Of a stretch of DNA of 64,000 bases, positions 46,537-55,249 are shown piece after piece. Every line of letters begins with the position of its first letter. Positions within the stretch are counted from its first letter, which is position 1. This stretch comes from Paenibacillus sp. N3.4. Its GTDB lineage: Bacteria; Bacillota; Bacilli; Paenibacillales; NBRC-103111. The notes beneath the pieces were generated by a model. It did no database searches and was not told the DNA's origin. It saw nothing but the letters and a program-made list of their open reading frames with translations. Location: the NCBI RefSeq assembly GCF_008017805.1, contig NZ_VRTT01000004.1:94709-158708 (forward strand), written 5' to 3'. Both the position numbers and the translations under genes were made by a program.

Positions 46537-48696
46537 TTAAGCAGGTAATTCAGTTGTTACATTGTCTGCATCTTGGCTATTTACCAGAGGTGACAACTCG
46601 CCCGGAGCGAGAAGCCACAATTCGTGCAAGGCCCGTGTACAGCCAACGTACAGCAGTTTGGCATCCATAAACGTCGCTTCATAATGTCCGGAAGTCACGT
46701 CCATAAGAATAACGGCATCAAACTCCAGCCCTTTGGTTAAGTAAATAGGAAGGACTGAAATGCCGCCCCGATAGGTCCGCTGCTTGGATGTTATTAGGTT
46801 GGTGACAAGGCCGGATTCAGTCATCACATCATGCAAGTCTTGCGCTTGTTTCTCCGTGCGAGCCACGATGGCGATCGTACTGGAACTGCCTTGCTGCAAG
46901 GTAGCGATCGCTTGCTTGAGAAGTGGTAAACGCCCCTTCATATCGGTTTGAATGATACGTACTTTATTTCCGCTTCGAAAGACAGGTACCGCGAGCAGAG
47001 GTTTTTCCACGCCGCGCTGCAAGACTTGATTGGCGAATTGGATAATTTCCATCGTTGACCGATAACTGCGATCAAGTTCGAAGTATCCGGTTTCTTCTTC
47101 CTTGAAAAGGCTGGAAAATTCATGCCAATCGGTAATACCTTGATAGGCGTGAATACCTTGGGATAAATCCCCAAGTATCGTAAATGAACGATTTCGCGTG
47201 TAAGCATCCAGGACAGCTACTTGAAAAGGGGAGAAATCCTGTGCTTCGTCAATAACCACATGATCAAAAAGGTGATCCGAAGGAATACCATGCAGACGTA
47301 TATGAATATAAAGGAGTGGGGCCAGGTCTTCAAGCTGCACTTCCTTTTTCTTGAAAAGCTTCAGAGAAGCTGTGACTATGGACTCAGGTATTTGATTGGT
47401 TTCGCCAGACAAACCATTCGGAAGTTGTTGGTCTGTGAAAAGCAGTTTGTAATAGCTAAATGCTGAATGCTCCGGCCAACCTGTCAAATAGGTGCGTAAG
47501 CGTTGAGCGGCTTTCTTTTTCAACTCTTTCTTCCGACTTTGTTCCCAAATCTTGTCTAATTGTATCTCCATCCAGCGTTTGATCCTAGCGATAACGCGTT
47601 CGCGACGCTTCACAAGCGGATAATGCTTGTTTTCTACGAAAAACCATTCACGTATGGTGGCTATAGGCAGTTTGATGCCTTCCCATGGAATGAAATCAGT
47701 GGTCGGTACGTACGTACTTTCGAACTGAGTTAGACAAGTATCCAAATATTGTTTGAACCGGATTGAACCTTTGAAGCGTCCAGGCGCATGGTCATCGATG
47801 GGCGGTCGCTTGCTGCCTAGGGCAAACCATGTTTGTAAAGCTAGGGCTGGATCAACCAGCTTAACTTGCTGATCAAGCACATCAAGCGCCCAGTCCGTAA
47901 ACGTATTCTGCTGAATATGACCTACACCGAGCTCTGGAAGAACACCGGAGATGTAGTCAAGAAACATGGAGTTTGGCGCGAAAATAACCATGCGTTCCGC
48001 GCGGATTTGCTCACGATATTGATAGAGTAAAAAGGCTAGACGGTGAAGAGCTACCGTCGTTTTTCCGCTTCCTGCAACCCCTTGAATAATTAGAGCTGTA
48101 TTTTTGGAGGCCCGTATGATTTTGTCTTGTTCCGCTTGAATGGTGGATACAATATCTCGCAGCTTGTTATCCTTGTTTTCACCGAGTCGATACAGCAAGA
48201 ACTCATCGCCAACCGCTAAGGAATCTTCAGTTCGATCGTAAGTATCAACGACGCGCTGAAGAATTTGTTTTCGTACGACAAGATTGCGTTTCAAATAAAC
48301 GAGACCTTCAATGATTCCATCTGGTGAATCATAAGCAGCGGTATCAAGTCCGCCTGTAAAGGAATAGAATAGGCTTGCCACTGGAGCTCGCCAATCAATG
48401 ACAAGCAGTTGGCCCGTACGCTCATCCTCAACGCCTGATTTTCCGATGTAGAGAGGAGCTTTAGCAGCTGTACCTGTCTCATGGAAATCCAGTCTTCCGA
48501 AATAAGCTTCATCTACGGCTTTTGCTAAATTGTTTCGTCCTTGCTCGCGAATAACTTCCAGCGCTTGTTCCGTTAAATCGGGTCCATAATAAACGGGTGT
48601 GCCCCTTAGGCGCTCGAGCTGCTTATCGATTTCCGCATTCGTTTGTTCGAGCCGCGCTAATTCCTCTTGATAGGCACTTTGAGTCTTTGTGTCCAA
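46537..48696 (-). CDS. helD: HelD-type UvrD-like helicase (RNA polymerase recycling)
   Basis: 719 residues. N-terminal coiled coil (about 1-60), GKSGVEDERTGQLLVIDWRAPV, Walker A QGVAGSGKTTVALHR, Walker B VVIDEAQDFSPFQ, and C-terminal UvrD motifs (VARTEKQAQDL, LTKGLEFDAVILMD, LYVGCTRAL). This is the HelD family, an ATP-driven factor that releases stalled RNA polymerase from DNA. TTG 48696 is the start, given SD TAGGAGGTAA. Slightly shorter than B. subtilis HelD. Confidence 0.9.
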   Translation of the reverse strand: MDTKTQSAYQEELARLEQTNAEIDKQLERLRGTPVYYGPDLTEQALEVIREQGRNNLAKAVDEAYFGRLDFHETGTAAKAPLYIGKSGVEDERTGQLLVIDWRAPVASLFYSFTGGLDTAAYDSPDGIIEGLVYLKRNLVVRKQILQRVVDTYDRTEDSLAVGDEFLLYRLGENKDNKLRDIVSTIQAEQDKIIRASKNTALIIQGVAGSGKTTVALHRLAFLLYQYREQIRAERMVIFAPNSMFLDYISGVLPELGVGHIQQNTFTDWALDVLDQQVKLVDPALALQTWFALGSKRPPIDDHAPGRFKGSIRFKQYLDTCLTQFESTYVPTTDFIPWEGIKLPIATIREWFFVENKHYPLVKRRERVIARIKRWMEIQLDKIWEQSRKKELKKKAAQRLRTYLTGWPEHSAFSYYKLLFTDQQLPNGLSGETNQIPESIVTASLKLFKKKEVQLEDLAPLLYIHIRLHGIPSDHLFDHVVIDEAQDFSPFQVAVLDAYTRNRSFTILGDLSQGIHAYQGITDWHEFSSLFKEEETGYFELDRSYRSTMEIIQFANQVLQRGVEKPLLAVPVFRSGNKVRIIQTDMKGRLPLLKQAIATLQQGSSSTIAIVARTEKQAQDLHDVMTESGLVTNLITSKQRTYRGGISVLPIYLTKGLEFDAVILMDVTSGHYEATFMDAKLLYVGCTRALHELWLLAPGELSPLVNSQDADNVTTELPA

Positions 48697-48723
48697 GATC
48701 AGTTACCTCCTAAGATCAAATGA

Positions 48724-48762
48724 TGATATATTTTTTGGCATAAACAGGTTAACAATATATCA
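48724..48762. promoter_or_regulatory. inverted repeat upstream of helD
   Basis: TGATATATT / AATATATCA, perfect 9-bp arms 21 bases apart, 28 bases before the helD start. Possible operator; AT-rich, so chance is possible. Confidence 0.3.
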
Positions 48763-48873
48763 TATTTGCCTGTATATGGGAAGTTGGATGAGGAGGCCAC
48801 TGTATTAGGGCATCCCGGTAATCAATGATATACTGGACATGTATTAATTAAAAGCGCGAAGGAGAACGAACCT

Positions 48874-49353
48874 ATGTCCATCTATGATATTGAGGTCCAA
48901 ACCATCTCAGGAGAAACGCAATCACTTTCAGACTATAAAGGGAAGACATTACTTATTGTAAACACGGCGAGTGCATGTGGTCTTACACCGCACTACAAAG
49001 GACTGCAAAGCTTATATGAACAATATCAGGAAAAAGGTTTAGTCGTTCTGGGATTTCCTTGCAATCAGTTTGCCGGGCAAGAACCAGGTACTAACGAAGA
49101 AATCCAAAGCTTTTGTGAGCTCAACTATCAAGTCACTTTCCCATTATTTGCAAAAGTTGATGTGAAGGGCGAAAATGCTCATCCTTTGTATACATATTTA
49201 CTCACCCATACACCAGAGGATTCACGTACAGGTGATATTGAATGGAATTTCGTGAAATTCCTCGTGAATGCCAATGGGGATATCGTTAAACAATATAGCG
49301 CTCGAACAGAGCCAGCAGACATTGCATCCGATATTGAAGCTGTATTGGCATAG
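48874..49353 (+). CDS. bsaA: glutathione-peroxidase-family thiol peroxidase BsaA
   Basis: 159 residues. NTASACGLTPHY carries the peroxidatic Cys35 in place of selenocysteine; GFPCNQF and WNFVKFLV supply the Gln and Trp/Asn of the tetrad. In Bacillota these enzymes use thioredoxin or bacilliredoxin rather than glutathione. SD GAAGGAG. Fits with BrxC at 38.5 kb as part of oxidative-stress defence. Confidence 0.93.
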   Translation: MSIYDIEVQTISGETQSLSDYKGKTLLIVNTASACGLTPHYKGLQSLYEQYQEKGLVVLGFPCNQFAGQEPGTNEEIQSFCELNYQVTFPLFAKVDVKGENAHPLYTYLLTHTPEDSRTGDIEWNFVKFLVNANGDIVKQYSARTEPADIASDIEAVLA

Positions 49354-49362
49354 AAAAAAGAC

Positions 49363-49391
49363 TTGCATCTACAACGCTTGCTCGCTATAAT
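49363..49391 (+). promoter_or_regulatory. promoter of the structured leader
   Basis: TTGCAT, 17-base spacer, perfect TATAAT, giving a transcript start near 49398. Confidence 0.75.
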
Positions 49392-49426
49392 CATAATAAT
49401 TAATAGTTATGAAGGAGACGAATCTT

Positions 49427-49486
49427 ATGAATACATGCATATCGGTTTCTAGGTTCGTTCATATGTATCATTTTTATCAGCGTTAG
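49427..49486 (+). CDS. 19-codon leader peptide
   Basis: ATG 49427 with SD GAAGGAGACG. Peptide MNTCISVSRFVHMYHFYQR with His codons at positions 12 and 15, stop TAG inside the 5' arm of hairpin P2. A ribosome reaching the stop would open P2. This suggests translation-linked control; not recognised as a known leader. Confidence 0.45.
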   Translation: MNTCISVSRFVHMYHFYQR

Positions 49487-49554
49487 CACACACCTGTAAG
49501 CAATCAGGGTGGGCTAACGCATTTCGCGTTGGCCTCCCTGCGGGATAGCAATTC

Positions 49555-49584
49555 GCGCGGGACCAGGGGTCCGGCGCTTTTTTT
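49555..49584 (+). terminator. leader terminator
   Basis: GCGC-GGGACC-AGG-GGTCC-GGCGC hairpin followed by seven T. CAGGG in it can alternatively pair with CCCTG at 49536-49540, which would disrupt the stem. Confidence 0.85.
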
Positions 49585-49613
49585 ATTCCGTTGAAGAGAG
49601 GGATGGGTGTTGG

Positions 49614-49943
49614 ATGTATATAAATAGGGAGAAAAATGAAGAATACGGGGTTATGGTCATACCATTAGACAACGGCGCCATTGAGGAAGCTTCTATAGGA
49701 GTTCAACAACTGCAGATGGCTGGTATTCCCTCAAGGATGATGAATGAGCAATTAGCAGGAAGTATACTGACGGCCAGTGCACTCGAACTAGGGTTTCGCT
49801 TTCTGATTCTTATTGGCAAGGATGAGGTATCTATGAGCAAAGTGACGTTTAAGGATCTTTTTGAACAAAGTGAACTCTTAATACCTCTGGATAAAGCTAT
49901 CTATTTAATAGAAAAAATCTATCCACCGGAAAATTTCACATAA
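49614..49943 (+). CDS. stand-alone HisRS-like anticodon-binding domain protein
   Basis: 109 residues. From residue 12 onward it matches the C-terminal HGTP anticodon-binding domain of class IIa tRNA synthetases, especially HisRS: VMVIPLDNGAIEEASIGVQQL, MAGIPSRMM, ALELGFRFLILIGKDE and VTFKDL correspond to the beta1-helix-beta2, LGARFVVILGEEE and VTVKD elements. No catalytic synthetase domain is present. It may bind a tRNA or a tRNA-like RNA and could take part in its own leader control. SD AGAGGG is 11 bases before ATG 49614. Preceded by leader, followed by a PIG-L gene. Confidence 0.75.
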   Translation: MYINREKNEEYGVMVIPLDNGAIEEASIGVQQLQMAGIPSRMMNEQLAGSILTASALELGFRFLILIGKDEVSMSKVTFKDLFEQSELLIPLDKAIYLIEKIYPPENFT

Positions 49944-50064
49944 ATTGGCTAACCCTCCATTTGAAATGTGGTACAATTCAATCAATTATGGGTGAAGCGG
50001 GATTTTTCTTTGATCATAAGCATGCAGTAACCCTTACCCAAAAAATGGAGTGGAGTGAAGCTCG

Positions 50065-50763
50065 ATGAGACACCAATTTGGATTTATATATGCCCATCCC
50101 GATGATGAAACATTTTTAAGCGGATGTATCATTCGGAGATTAGCCGATCTGGGACATAGTCCCGTACTTCTATTGGCGACACGCGGTGATGCGGGAAGAC
50201 AAGGGACGCAGCGGGCCGTTAATAAAGATGAGCTAGCCGCGCTTAGAGAAATTGAAATGGAAAATGCCGCGCAAATTCTGGGACTTACAAAAGTGGAACA
50301 CTTGGGCTGGCCGGATGGCGAGCTTGGCGTCATCGATTTTCAAGCGCTGGTTGATGGCGTGATCTCATTTATTCAGAAGTATGAAATTGAAGTTCTCTTT
50401 ACCTTTCCAGAAGATGGCGGCAATGGTCACCCTGATCATGTAGCGATCTCCAAAGCTACGACTGCTGCTGTTCTTAGCGGCAAATGTCCAAGCGTTCGCA
50501 AATTGTACTATGCCGCAACAGGTTCGTTGCGCGCACAAGGTCATAAACCGTCCATAGAGCTGGATACCGAGTCGAATTGGTCTGTAAAAGCAGCCGCACT
50601 GCGGGCTCATGCCACCCAGTATGTAGCCATTGAGAAGTATTTTGGCGACTTGGAGGTTTTCCCTGCAGAGCGGAGATGGGAAGCATTTGTCCTTGGCTGG
50701 GAAGACGGGGAGTTATGGCCAAAGGAAAGCTCAACCACTATATTGGAAGATCAAAGTGAGTAG
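50065..50763 (+). CDS. PIG-L family deacetylase
   Basis: 232 residues. YAHPDDETF (zinc His-Asp-Asp) near residue 10 and GGNGHPDHVAISK (third zinc ligand) define the PIG-L/LmbE N-acetylglucosamine-type deacetylases. Bacillithiol BshB enzymes belong here, but the sequence is not close to the BshB2 I remember, so the substrate is open. SD AATGGAGTGGAG. BrxC in the window shows that bacillithiol is probably used. Confidence 0.85.
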   Translation: MRHQFGFIYAHPDDETFLSGCIIRRLADLGHSPVLLLATRGDAGRQGTQRAVNKDELAALREIEMENAAQILGLTKVEHLGWPDGELGVIDFQALVDGVISFIQKYEIEVLFTFPEDGGNGHPDHVAISKATTAAVLSGKCPSVRKLYYAATGSLRAQGHKPSIELDTESNWSVKAAALRAHATQYVAIEKYFGDLEVFPAERRWEAFVLGWEDGELWPKESSTTILEDQSE

Positions 50764-50871
50764 TGACGAGCGAGGTATATCGTTTAGATCTCAGCTACCC
50801 ACCAAAACGGGGACAGGCTTTCGTATTCTATTTGTAACCGATAGGATGCCGTGGAAAAGAGGTGTGCCGAA

Positions 50872-51075
50872 TTGTCGTTGTGTAACTGTGAAAAGTGCGG
50901 AAAAGTCATTATTAAGAAATTCGAAGCACGTTGCCAGAGCTGTTCCGAGCTGTTGTTGATGGAGTCGCGTAAAGTAAAGGATTTCGTCCGAATCCATCCG
51001 CGAGCAACTCTGCTTGAAGTTTACCATCAGACAGGCGTTTCTTTGAAAACGATAAAGGATATGCTAAGAGCCTAA
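50872..51075 (+). CDS. YvyF-like flagellar-operon protein (zinc ribbon + HTH)
   Basis: 67 residues from TTG 50872 (SD AAAGAGGTG). Two Cys pairs, CNCEKCGK and CQSC, form a zinc ribbon, followed by a short helical HTH-like end (HPRATLLEVYHQTGVSLKTIKDML). This is the arrangement of the TIGR03826/YvyF family, normally next to flgM-flgN. Here it stands alone, so a flagellar role is only an inference. Confidence 0.6.
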   Translation: MSLCNCEKCGKVIIKKFEARCQSCSELLLMESRKVKDFVRIHPRATLLEVYHQTGVSLKTIKDMLRA

Positions 51076-51096
51076 AAAGATTAACCTACGGCGACA

Positions 51097-51142
51097 AAAG
51101 AAGCCTTTCAACGATTTACTAATCGATGAAAAGGCTTCTTTT
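51097..51142. terminator. intrinsic terminator
   Basis: AAAAGAAGCCTTT / AAAGGCTTCTTTT with inner CGAT/ATCG, T tracts on both strands. Confidence 0.85.
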
Positions 51143-51208
51143 GTTTCGCATCTACCTTGATAAACTCGCTCGTTCCTGAGGGACGAGAAGTTGTTTATCC
51201 TTGTCATC

Positions 51209-52917
51209 CTACCGCTTTGCAAAAACATCAAGCAGAAGTTCTTCTTTAATCGGGTCCTGGAAATCCCAGGCTGTAGCGTATCGGATTTGATGGGAAATAC
51301 CTAATATATCATAGTGCTGGACCAAATGTTGACGCGCAGACCCAATGATGAGGGAATGCAGGCGAAGCTGCTTCTTCTGGCCTAGCTCACCAAGTCTTTG
51401 CTGCATAGCTTTGGAAATTTGGCCGATTCCATCCGTGATCATGACAAAGTCGGCATCTCGGAATTGTGCGCGTTGCTCCACGATATCCATTCCTCTGGCT
51501 AGGGGAGCATCGAAGTTGGTACCTCCACCGAATGCTAGCTGTGCCAGACCATAGAAGAGGTCCCAATCGGGACGCTTATAGGAAAGCACATGCTCGATCA
51601 GCTCACCCTTCGCTCCAAATAAGAGCAGGACAAAGTCGCGACGCTCTAAGAGGGAGAAGGAGGCGAAAGTGGCCGTGAAAAGCTGGGCAAGCCGCAGCTT
51701 GCTGCCTCGCATCGAATGGGAGGTATCGAGCATGCAGATGACAGGACCTTTCTGGGGCTCATCGATGGAGCCTGTGTAATTGTAGGTCATGAGCTTATTC
51801 TCCATCCATTTGACGAGGAAATAAGGCTCGAAGTCTTCATCCGCGAGCAAGCTTGCTTCGCTCGGCAGTAAATGAGCGATATCACCCGACTGGCGCAAGT
51901 CATCGTAGGTTTCAGGGACGAAGGTTGTGCGCAGCTTTTTCCGCTGAACACGGAGGTGATGAACGTTTCGCCCAACCTCTTGCAGGAAAGCTACGAGATC
52001 CTTACTCCGCTTTAACTTCTCGATCCACTGCACATAGTGCTCGAACGTCTGTCGTCGCAGCTTGCCAAGCTCGCTGCCCCAGCGCCGGTTCGCGAGTCGT
52101 TGACTCGCTTGCACAAGCTCGTGTACGTTAAAGCTATCCGCTTCTTCGAGGGACAACGTCTCCTTCAAAGCCCGACCGATCCAATCGCCCAATTCAGTTT
52201 CAATCTCCTGCATGGCTGCTAAATCCCGTGCTGTCATCCGGTCCAACTGCCGCGTGCGCGCTCCAGCTCTTCTTCAGCTTTGCGCAGCTTTGCCTTTAGC
52301 TTGTCGCGCTTCATGAACTCCGTGCGCATCTCGTCGCGCATCTCGGTGATTCGCCGCTTAAGGGCGTGGATCTCCGCGGCGATTAGAGGCCGAGAGTCCA
52401 CGGCTTCTTGCTTGTCTTCAACGGTTCTTTTGCCCTGCTGCAGCGTATAGCCGACCAATCGCAGCTTCTCGATCTGCTTATCCGAGAGCCGTTCACTTAC
52501 GTTCGGTGCTTCTTGTCCGCTTTGCTGCTGCTTCTTCTCCAAGCCGATGCCAAGCTGCTGCTGTTCCTTCTGGCGACGCTTGACTTCTTTCTCATACGAC
52601 TCAGTCAACCACATCAGTGCCTTGAGTGAAGTTTTGAACGAAGCATTCACTTGCCCGATTGTGCGAGGATGGATGGTTACATAAAAGTATTGTTTGCGCA
52701 GTGTCAGCAGCATCCAACGGTGGAAGGGCGTTGCTTCCACCGTACCGTCCATATCAGGTTTGGGTAAATAGAAGCACATGAAGAAATCAGCAAATAGTTC
52801 AATTGTAAACCAAGGGGCTTGTCTTGCGGCTTCCCGCATCCATTCTTGTGCGACACGCGAAGAGTGGACGTATCCATCAAACACATACCGGTCGACACGC
52901 GTGCAGCGTATGATCAT
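51209..52917 (-). pseudogene. VWA-domain protein (ViaA-like), probably frameshifted
   Basis: Partner of the RavA-like ATPase upstream. The N-terminal 227 residues (start ATG 52917, SD AAGAGGTTG; helical, with a Gln/Lys-rich coiled coil about 115-225) end at 52234. The C-terminal part carries the VWA domain with MIDAS DTSHSMRGS and ITDGIG and ends at 51209. Adding one C near 52247 gives RARGQLDRMTARDL across the junction, a natural coiled-coil continuation. The second frame has no SD for its TTG 52246 or ATG. I therefore favour one gene of about 569 residues with a one-base deletion; two overlapping genes remain possible. Confidence 0.65.
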
Positions 52918-52929
52918 AGGTTCAACCTC

Positions 52930-54231
52930 TTATAGGGTATAGTCGTAGACAATTCCTGGTATCTCTCGATCGAATAAGGTGCGATACAAGCCTTGAATAG
53001 ACTGTAAAATACGCTCGCCTTGAATGCGTAGATGAGTGAACTTCACCGCATACTGCTCAGGATGCTGCAGGAAGATGGACTGAGAAGCAATCCAATCCGG
53101 CAGTTTTTTCTCTTTCTCCTGCCAGGAAACAAGTCTGCCACGCAAGCTCCTCGCTGTTTCTTCCAATTCGTCCCGGCAGTCTTCCAGCGCCGTTTTTAAA
53201 CGCTCTGCCGTTTCCTTGTTTAAAGACCCGCCAATCTCTTTCTTAAATTGGAAAGCATGCAGCTCGTCTTCCTTGTCCAACCACTTCTTCACAGTCAGAT
53301 TGTAAGTCTGTAAAGGCAGCTCTTGCTCCATTTCTCGCTTTAGCATGTCTTGAAATAAAGTGTCGAAAACCCCTTTAAGTTCGTTCAAATCCTCGGGAAA
53401 ATCCCACAGCATATGGGGGGTAAGTACAGTATCCCATACGTTAACGGAGCTGCGTCCATGAATCGCCGCGGATATTTTCCAAGTGTGACCGATTTTGTTC
53501 CAGCGGCGGTCAGAGAGGACGTACTCTTTATCCTGAAGCGCTGTTTTTAACTGAAAGAGCATATAGATCATGGAATCCGGCAATTCAACATCCGCGGCTT
53601 GAGATTTCAGCTGTTTAACTAAATCCGTGGACAGCAGGGCAGGGATCGGTGTCGTTGGCGCCTGAAACATGAGCTCAAAACTGGATATCTGCTTAACATA
53701 TTCCACTTCGAATCGAAAAAGGAAGCGGTCATACAACGCAGCTAATTGATCATTATCTTCCGGCAGTTCATTGGATGCCGCTATGAGAAACAGGAGAGGC
53801 GAAGGTTGCTTTTGCCGACCATTAAAAAAGATACGTTCATTTAAAACGGAGAGAAGTGAATTCAGGATGGCGCTGTTTGCTTTGAATATTTCGTCCAAGA
53901 AAGCAAATCGTGCGCTAGGTAAATAACCGTGTGTGAGGCGTTCATATTCATCTAGTTTCAGTTTTTGTAAGGAGACAGGCCCGAACAGTTCATCAGGTGT
54001 CGTGAAGCGAGTCAATAAATAATCGTAAAAGGGTTCATCGCCGAATAGTTCAGCAGATGCCCTTGCTAATTGCGACTTAGCCGAGCCTGGAGGACCGACC
54101 AACAAAACATGTTCGCCGCTCATGACGGCCAGAAGCATGACGCGAATCAATTCTTCCCGCTCCATGAAGCGTTTCTCGAGATGCCCCATAGCTTCTCTTA
54201 ATTTGTTTTGCACGACGATGGGTTCTTTCAT
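52930..54231 (-). CDS. MoxR-type AAA+ ATPase (RavA-like)
   Basis: 433 residues from ATG 54231 (SD AAGGGGG). Walker A GPPGSAKSQ, LLTRFTTPDELFGPVSLQKL, Walker B FAFLDEIFKANSAILNSLLSVLNER in parts, sensor AASNELPEDNDQLAALYDRF: this matches E. coli RavA step by step, followed by a RavA-type C-terminal extension (about 290-433). Works with a ViaA-type VWA protein, encoded 12 bases downstream, as a chaperone-like pair acting on membrane or respiratory proteins. Confidence 0.9.
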   Translation of the reverse strand: MKEPIVVQNKLREAMGHLEKRFMEREELIRVMLLAVMSGEHVLLVGPPGSAKSQLARASAELFGDEPFYDYLLTRFTTPDELFGPVSLQKLKLDEYERLTHGYLPSARFAFLDEIFKANSAILNSLLSVLNERIFFNGRQKQPSPLLFLIAASNELPEDNDQLAALYDRFLFRFEVEYVKQISSFELMFQAPTTPIPALLSTDLVKQLKSQAADVELPDSMIYMLFQLKTALQDKEYVLSDRRWNKIGHTWKISAAIHGRSSVNVWDTVLTPHMLWDFPEDLNELKGVFDTLFQDMLKREMEQELPLQTYNLTVKKWLDKEDELHAFQFKKEIGGSLNKETAERLKTALEDCRDELEETARSLRGRLVSWQEKEKKLPDWIASQSIFLQHPEQYAVKFTHLRIQGERILQSIQGLYRTLFDREIPGIVYDYTL

Positions 54232-54349
54232 TTGGTTGACCCCCTTGGCAATATCAAATGCGTAATCATTATTGTACCAAACTGCCGAGCAAACATCGAA
54301 TATGTTACAATAAGAAAACGGTTTGACCAAATTGAAGGGATGATTAGCC

Positions 54350-54847
54350 ATGCGGATTGGTGTGATTGCGGATACTCATTTATCTGAACGCGTTCAGAAG
54401 CTTCCGGACGCGCTTGTTGAAGGCTTGCAAGGGGTAGAACTCATTATTCACGCCGGTGACTGGATCAGTCCACACGTGATTGGCTTGGTTGAGCAGATAG
54501 CTCCGTGTGAATCTGTTATTGGGAACAATGATGGTCCAGATATCAGAAAGCGTTACGAATTAAAGAAGCTATTGACCTACGGTGGTTTTCGGATTGGTCT
54601 TATCCACGGCGACGGTTTCCGTAAAACAACCGAAGAAAGAGCGAGAGAAGCTTTCGAAGATGAACAGCCGGATATCATTATCTTTGGACATTCCCATATT
54701 CCGTTTGATCAAACGATTCATGGCATACGAATGTTCAACCCTGGTTCCCCAACGGATAAAAGAAGGCAGCCCCTATATTCCTACGGCATCCTTAGACTTG
54801 GAGAAAGCATCCATGCAGAACATTTTTTTTACGACAATAAATCATAG
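54350..54847 (+). CDS. YfcE/YsnB-type metallophosphoesterase
   Basis: 165 residues. IADTHL, IHAGDW, IGNNDG, IHGDGF and FGHSHIPF give the five metal and phosphate motifs of the small YfcE/MJ0936-like phosphodiesterases. Compact single domain with no signal peptide. SD GAAGGGATG. Divergent from the RavA-like gene, with about 120 bases between starts. Confidence 0.9.
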   Translation: MRIGVIADTHLSERVQKLPDALVEGLQGVELIIHAGDWISPHVIGLVEQIAPCESVIGNNDGPDIRKRYELKKLLTYGGFRIGLIHGDGFRKTTEERAREAFEDEQPDIIIFGHSHIPFDQTIHGIRMFNPGSPTDKRRQPLYSYGILRLGESIHAEHFFYDNKS

Positions 54848-55146
54848 CAGGTTCCTCTACATACATGATCATCTGAGAAAACAGCTTATCTCGTTCAAGC
54901 AGTTTTTTTGACTTATCGTCAGAATCATTGCTTGACTTTAAACAATTAGGAAATAACTGCTCCAGTGTCCACTCATCGCTCCGACCTTCTTGCACCCTCT
55001 ATCCTTTCATCAGGCACCGATTTCGATGTTGAGCCTCTTTTTGAGTTGTACAAATAAAGTTTATCTATCCTCTTTATTGTTGTGCCATAAGCAGTTGGCA
55101 GGCTGTTTATTTCAAATTTTAAGTTCAAGATCTATCTGTGAAGGGA
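54848..55146. other. gene-free interval
   Basis: About 300 bases of AT-rich sequence without a supported gene. The short open frames in it lack ribosome sites. No hairpin with a T tract is evident apart from GTTTTTTTGAC near 54900. Confidence 0.6.
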
Positions 55147-55175
55147 TTGACATTTTACTCGGGAAAGAGGATATT
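55147..55175 (+). promoter_or_regulatory. promoter of topB
   Basis: TTGACA, 17-base spacer, GATATT, 74 bases before GTG 55250. Confidence 0.6.
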
Positions 55176-55249
55176 TGTAAATTCAGCACGAATATTAGAG
55201 TAGTTAATATGAAATACCGACAGCCAAATTCGACAAGAGGTCATCATTT

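Larger units (their letters stand above)
49398..49613 (+). ncRNA. structured cis-regulatory leader with T-box-like antiterminator
   Basis: About 215 bases of untranslated leader. P1: 49427-49442 pairs with 49461-49471 (bulged). P2: GCGTTAGC (49480-49487) with GCTAACGC (49513-49520), supported by CACCTG/CAGGGTG inside. Alternative P2': the same GCTAACGC with GCGTTGGC (49526-49533) around loop ATTTC, closed by AGGG (49506-49509) with CCCT (49536-49539). P2' leaves TGG bulged, the arrangement of a T-box antiterminator; AGGGTGGG would match a tRNA ending CCCA, as tRNA-His does. A terminator follows. No canonical stem I is visible and only about 108 bases precede AGGGTGG, so it is not an ordinary T-box. 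Confidence 0.55.

Noticed and set aside
49398..49613. Calling the leader a standard T-box
   Set aside because: The AGGGTGG element and bulged antiterminator fit, but ACCGCG and a canonical stem I with specifier loop are not seen, and the leader is short; kept as T-box-like only.
50838..50843. CCGATA resembling a SigD -10 before the YvyF-like gene
   Set aside because: No TAAA at the right distance, so a flagellar promoter cannot be supported.
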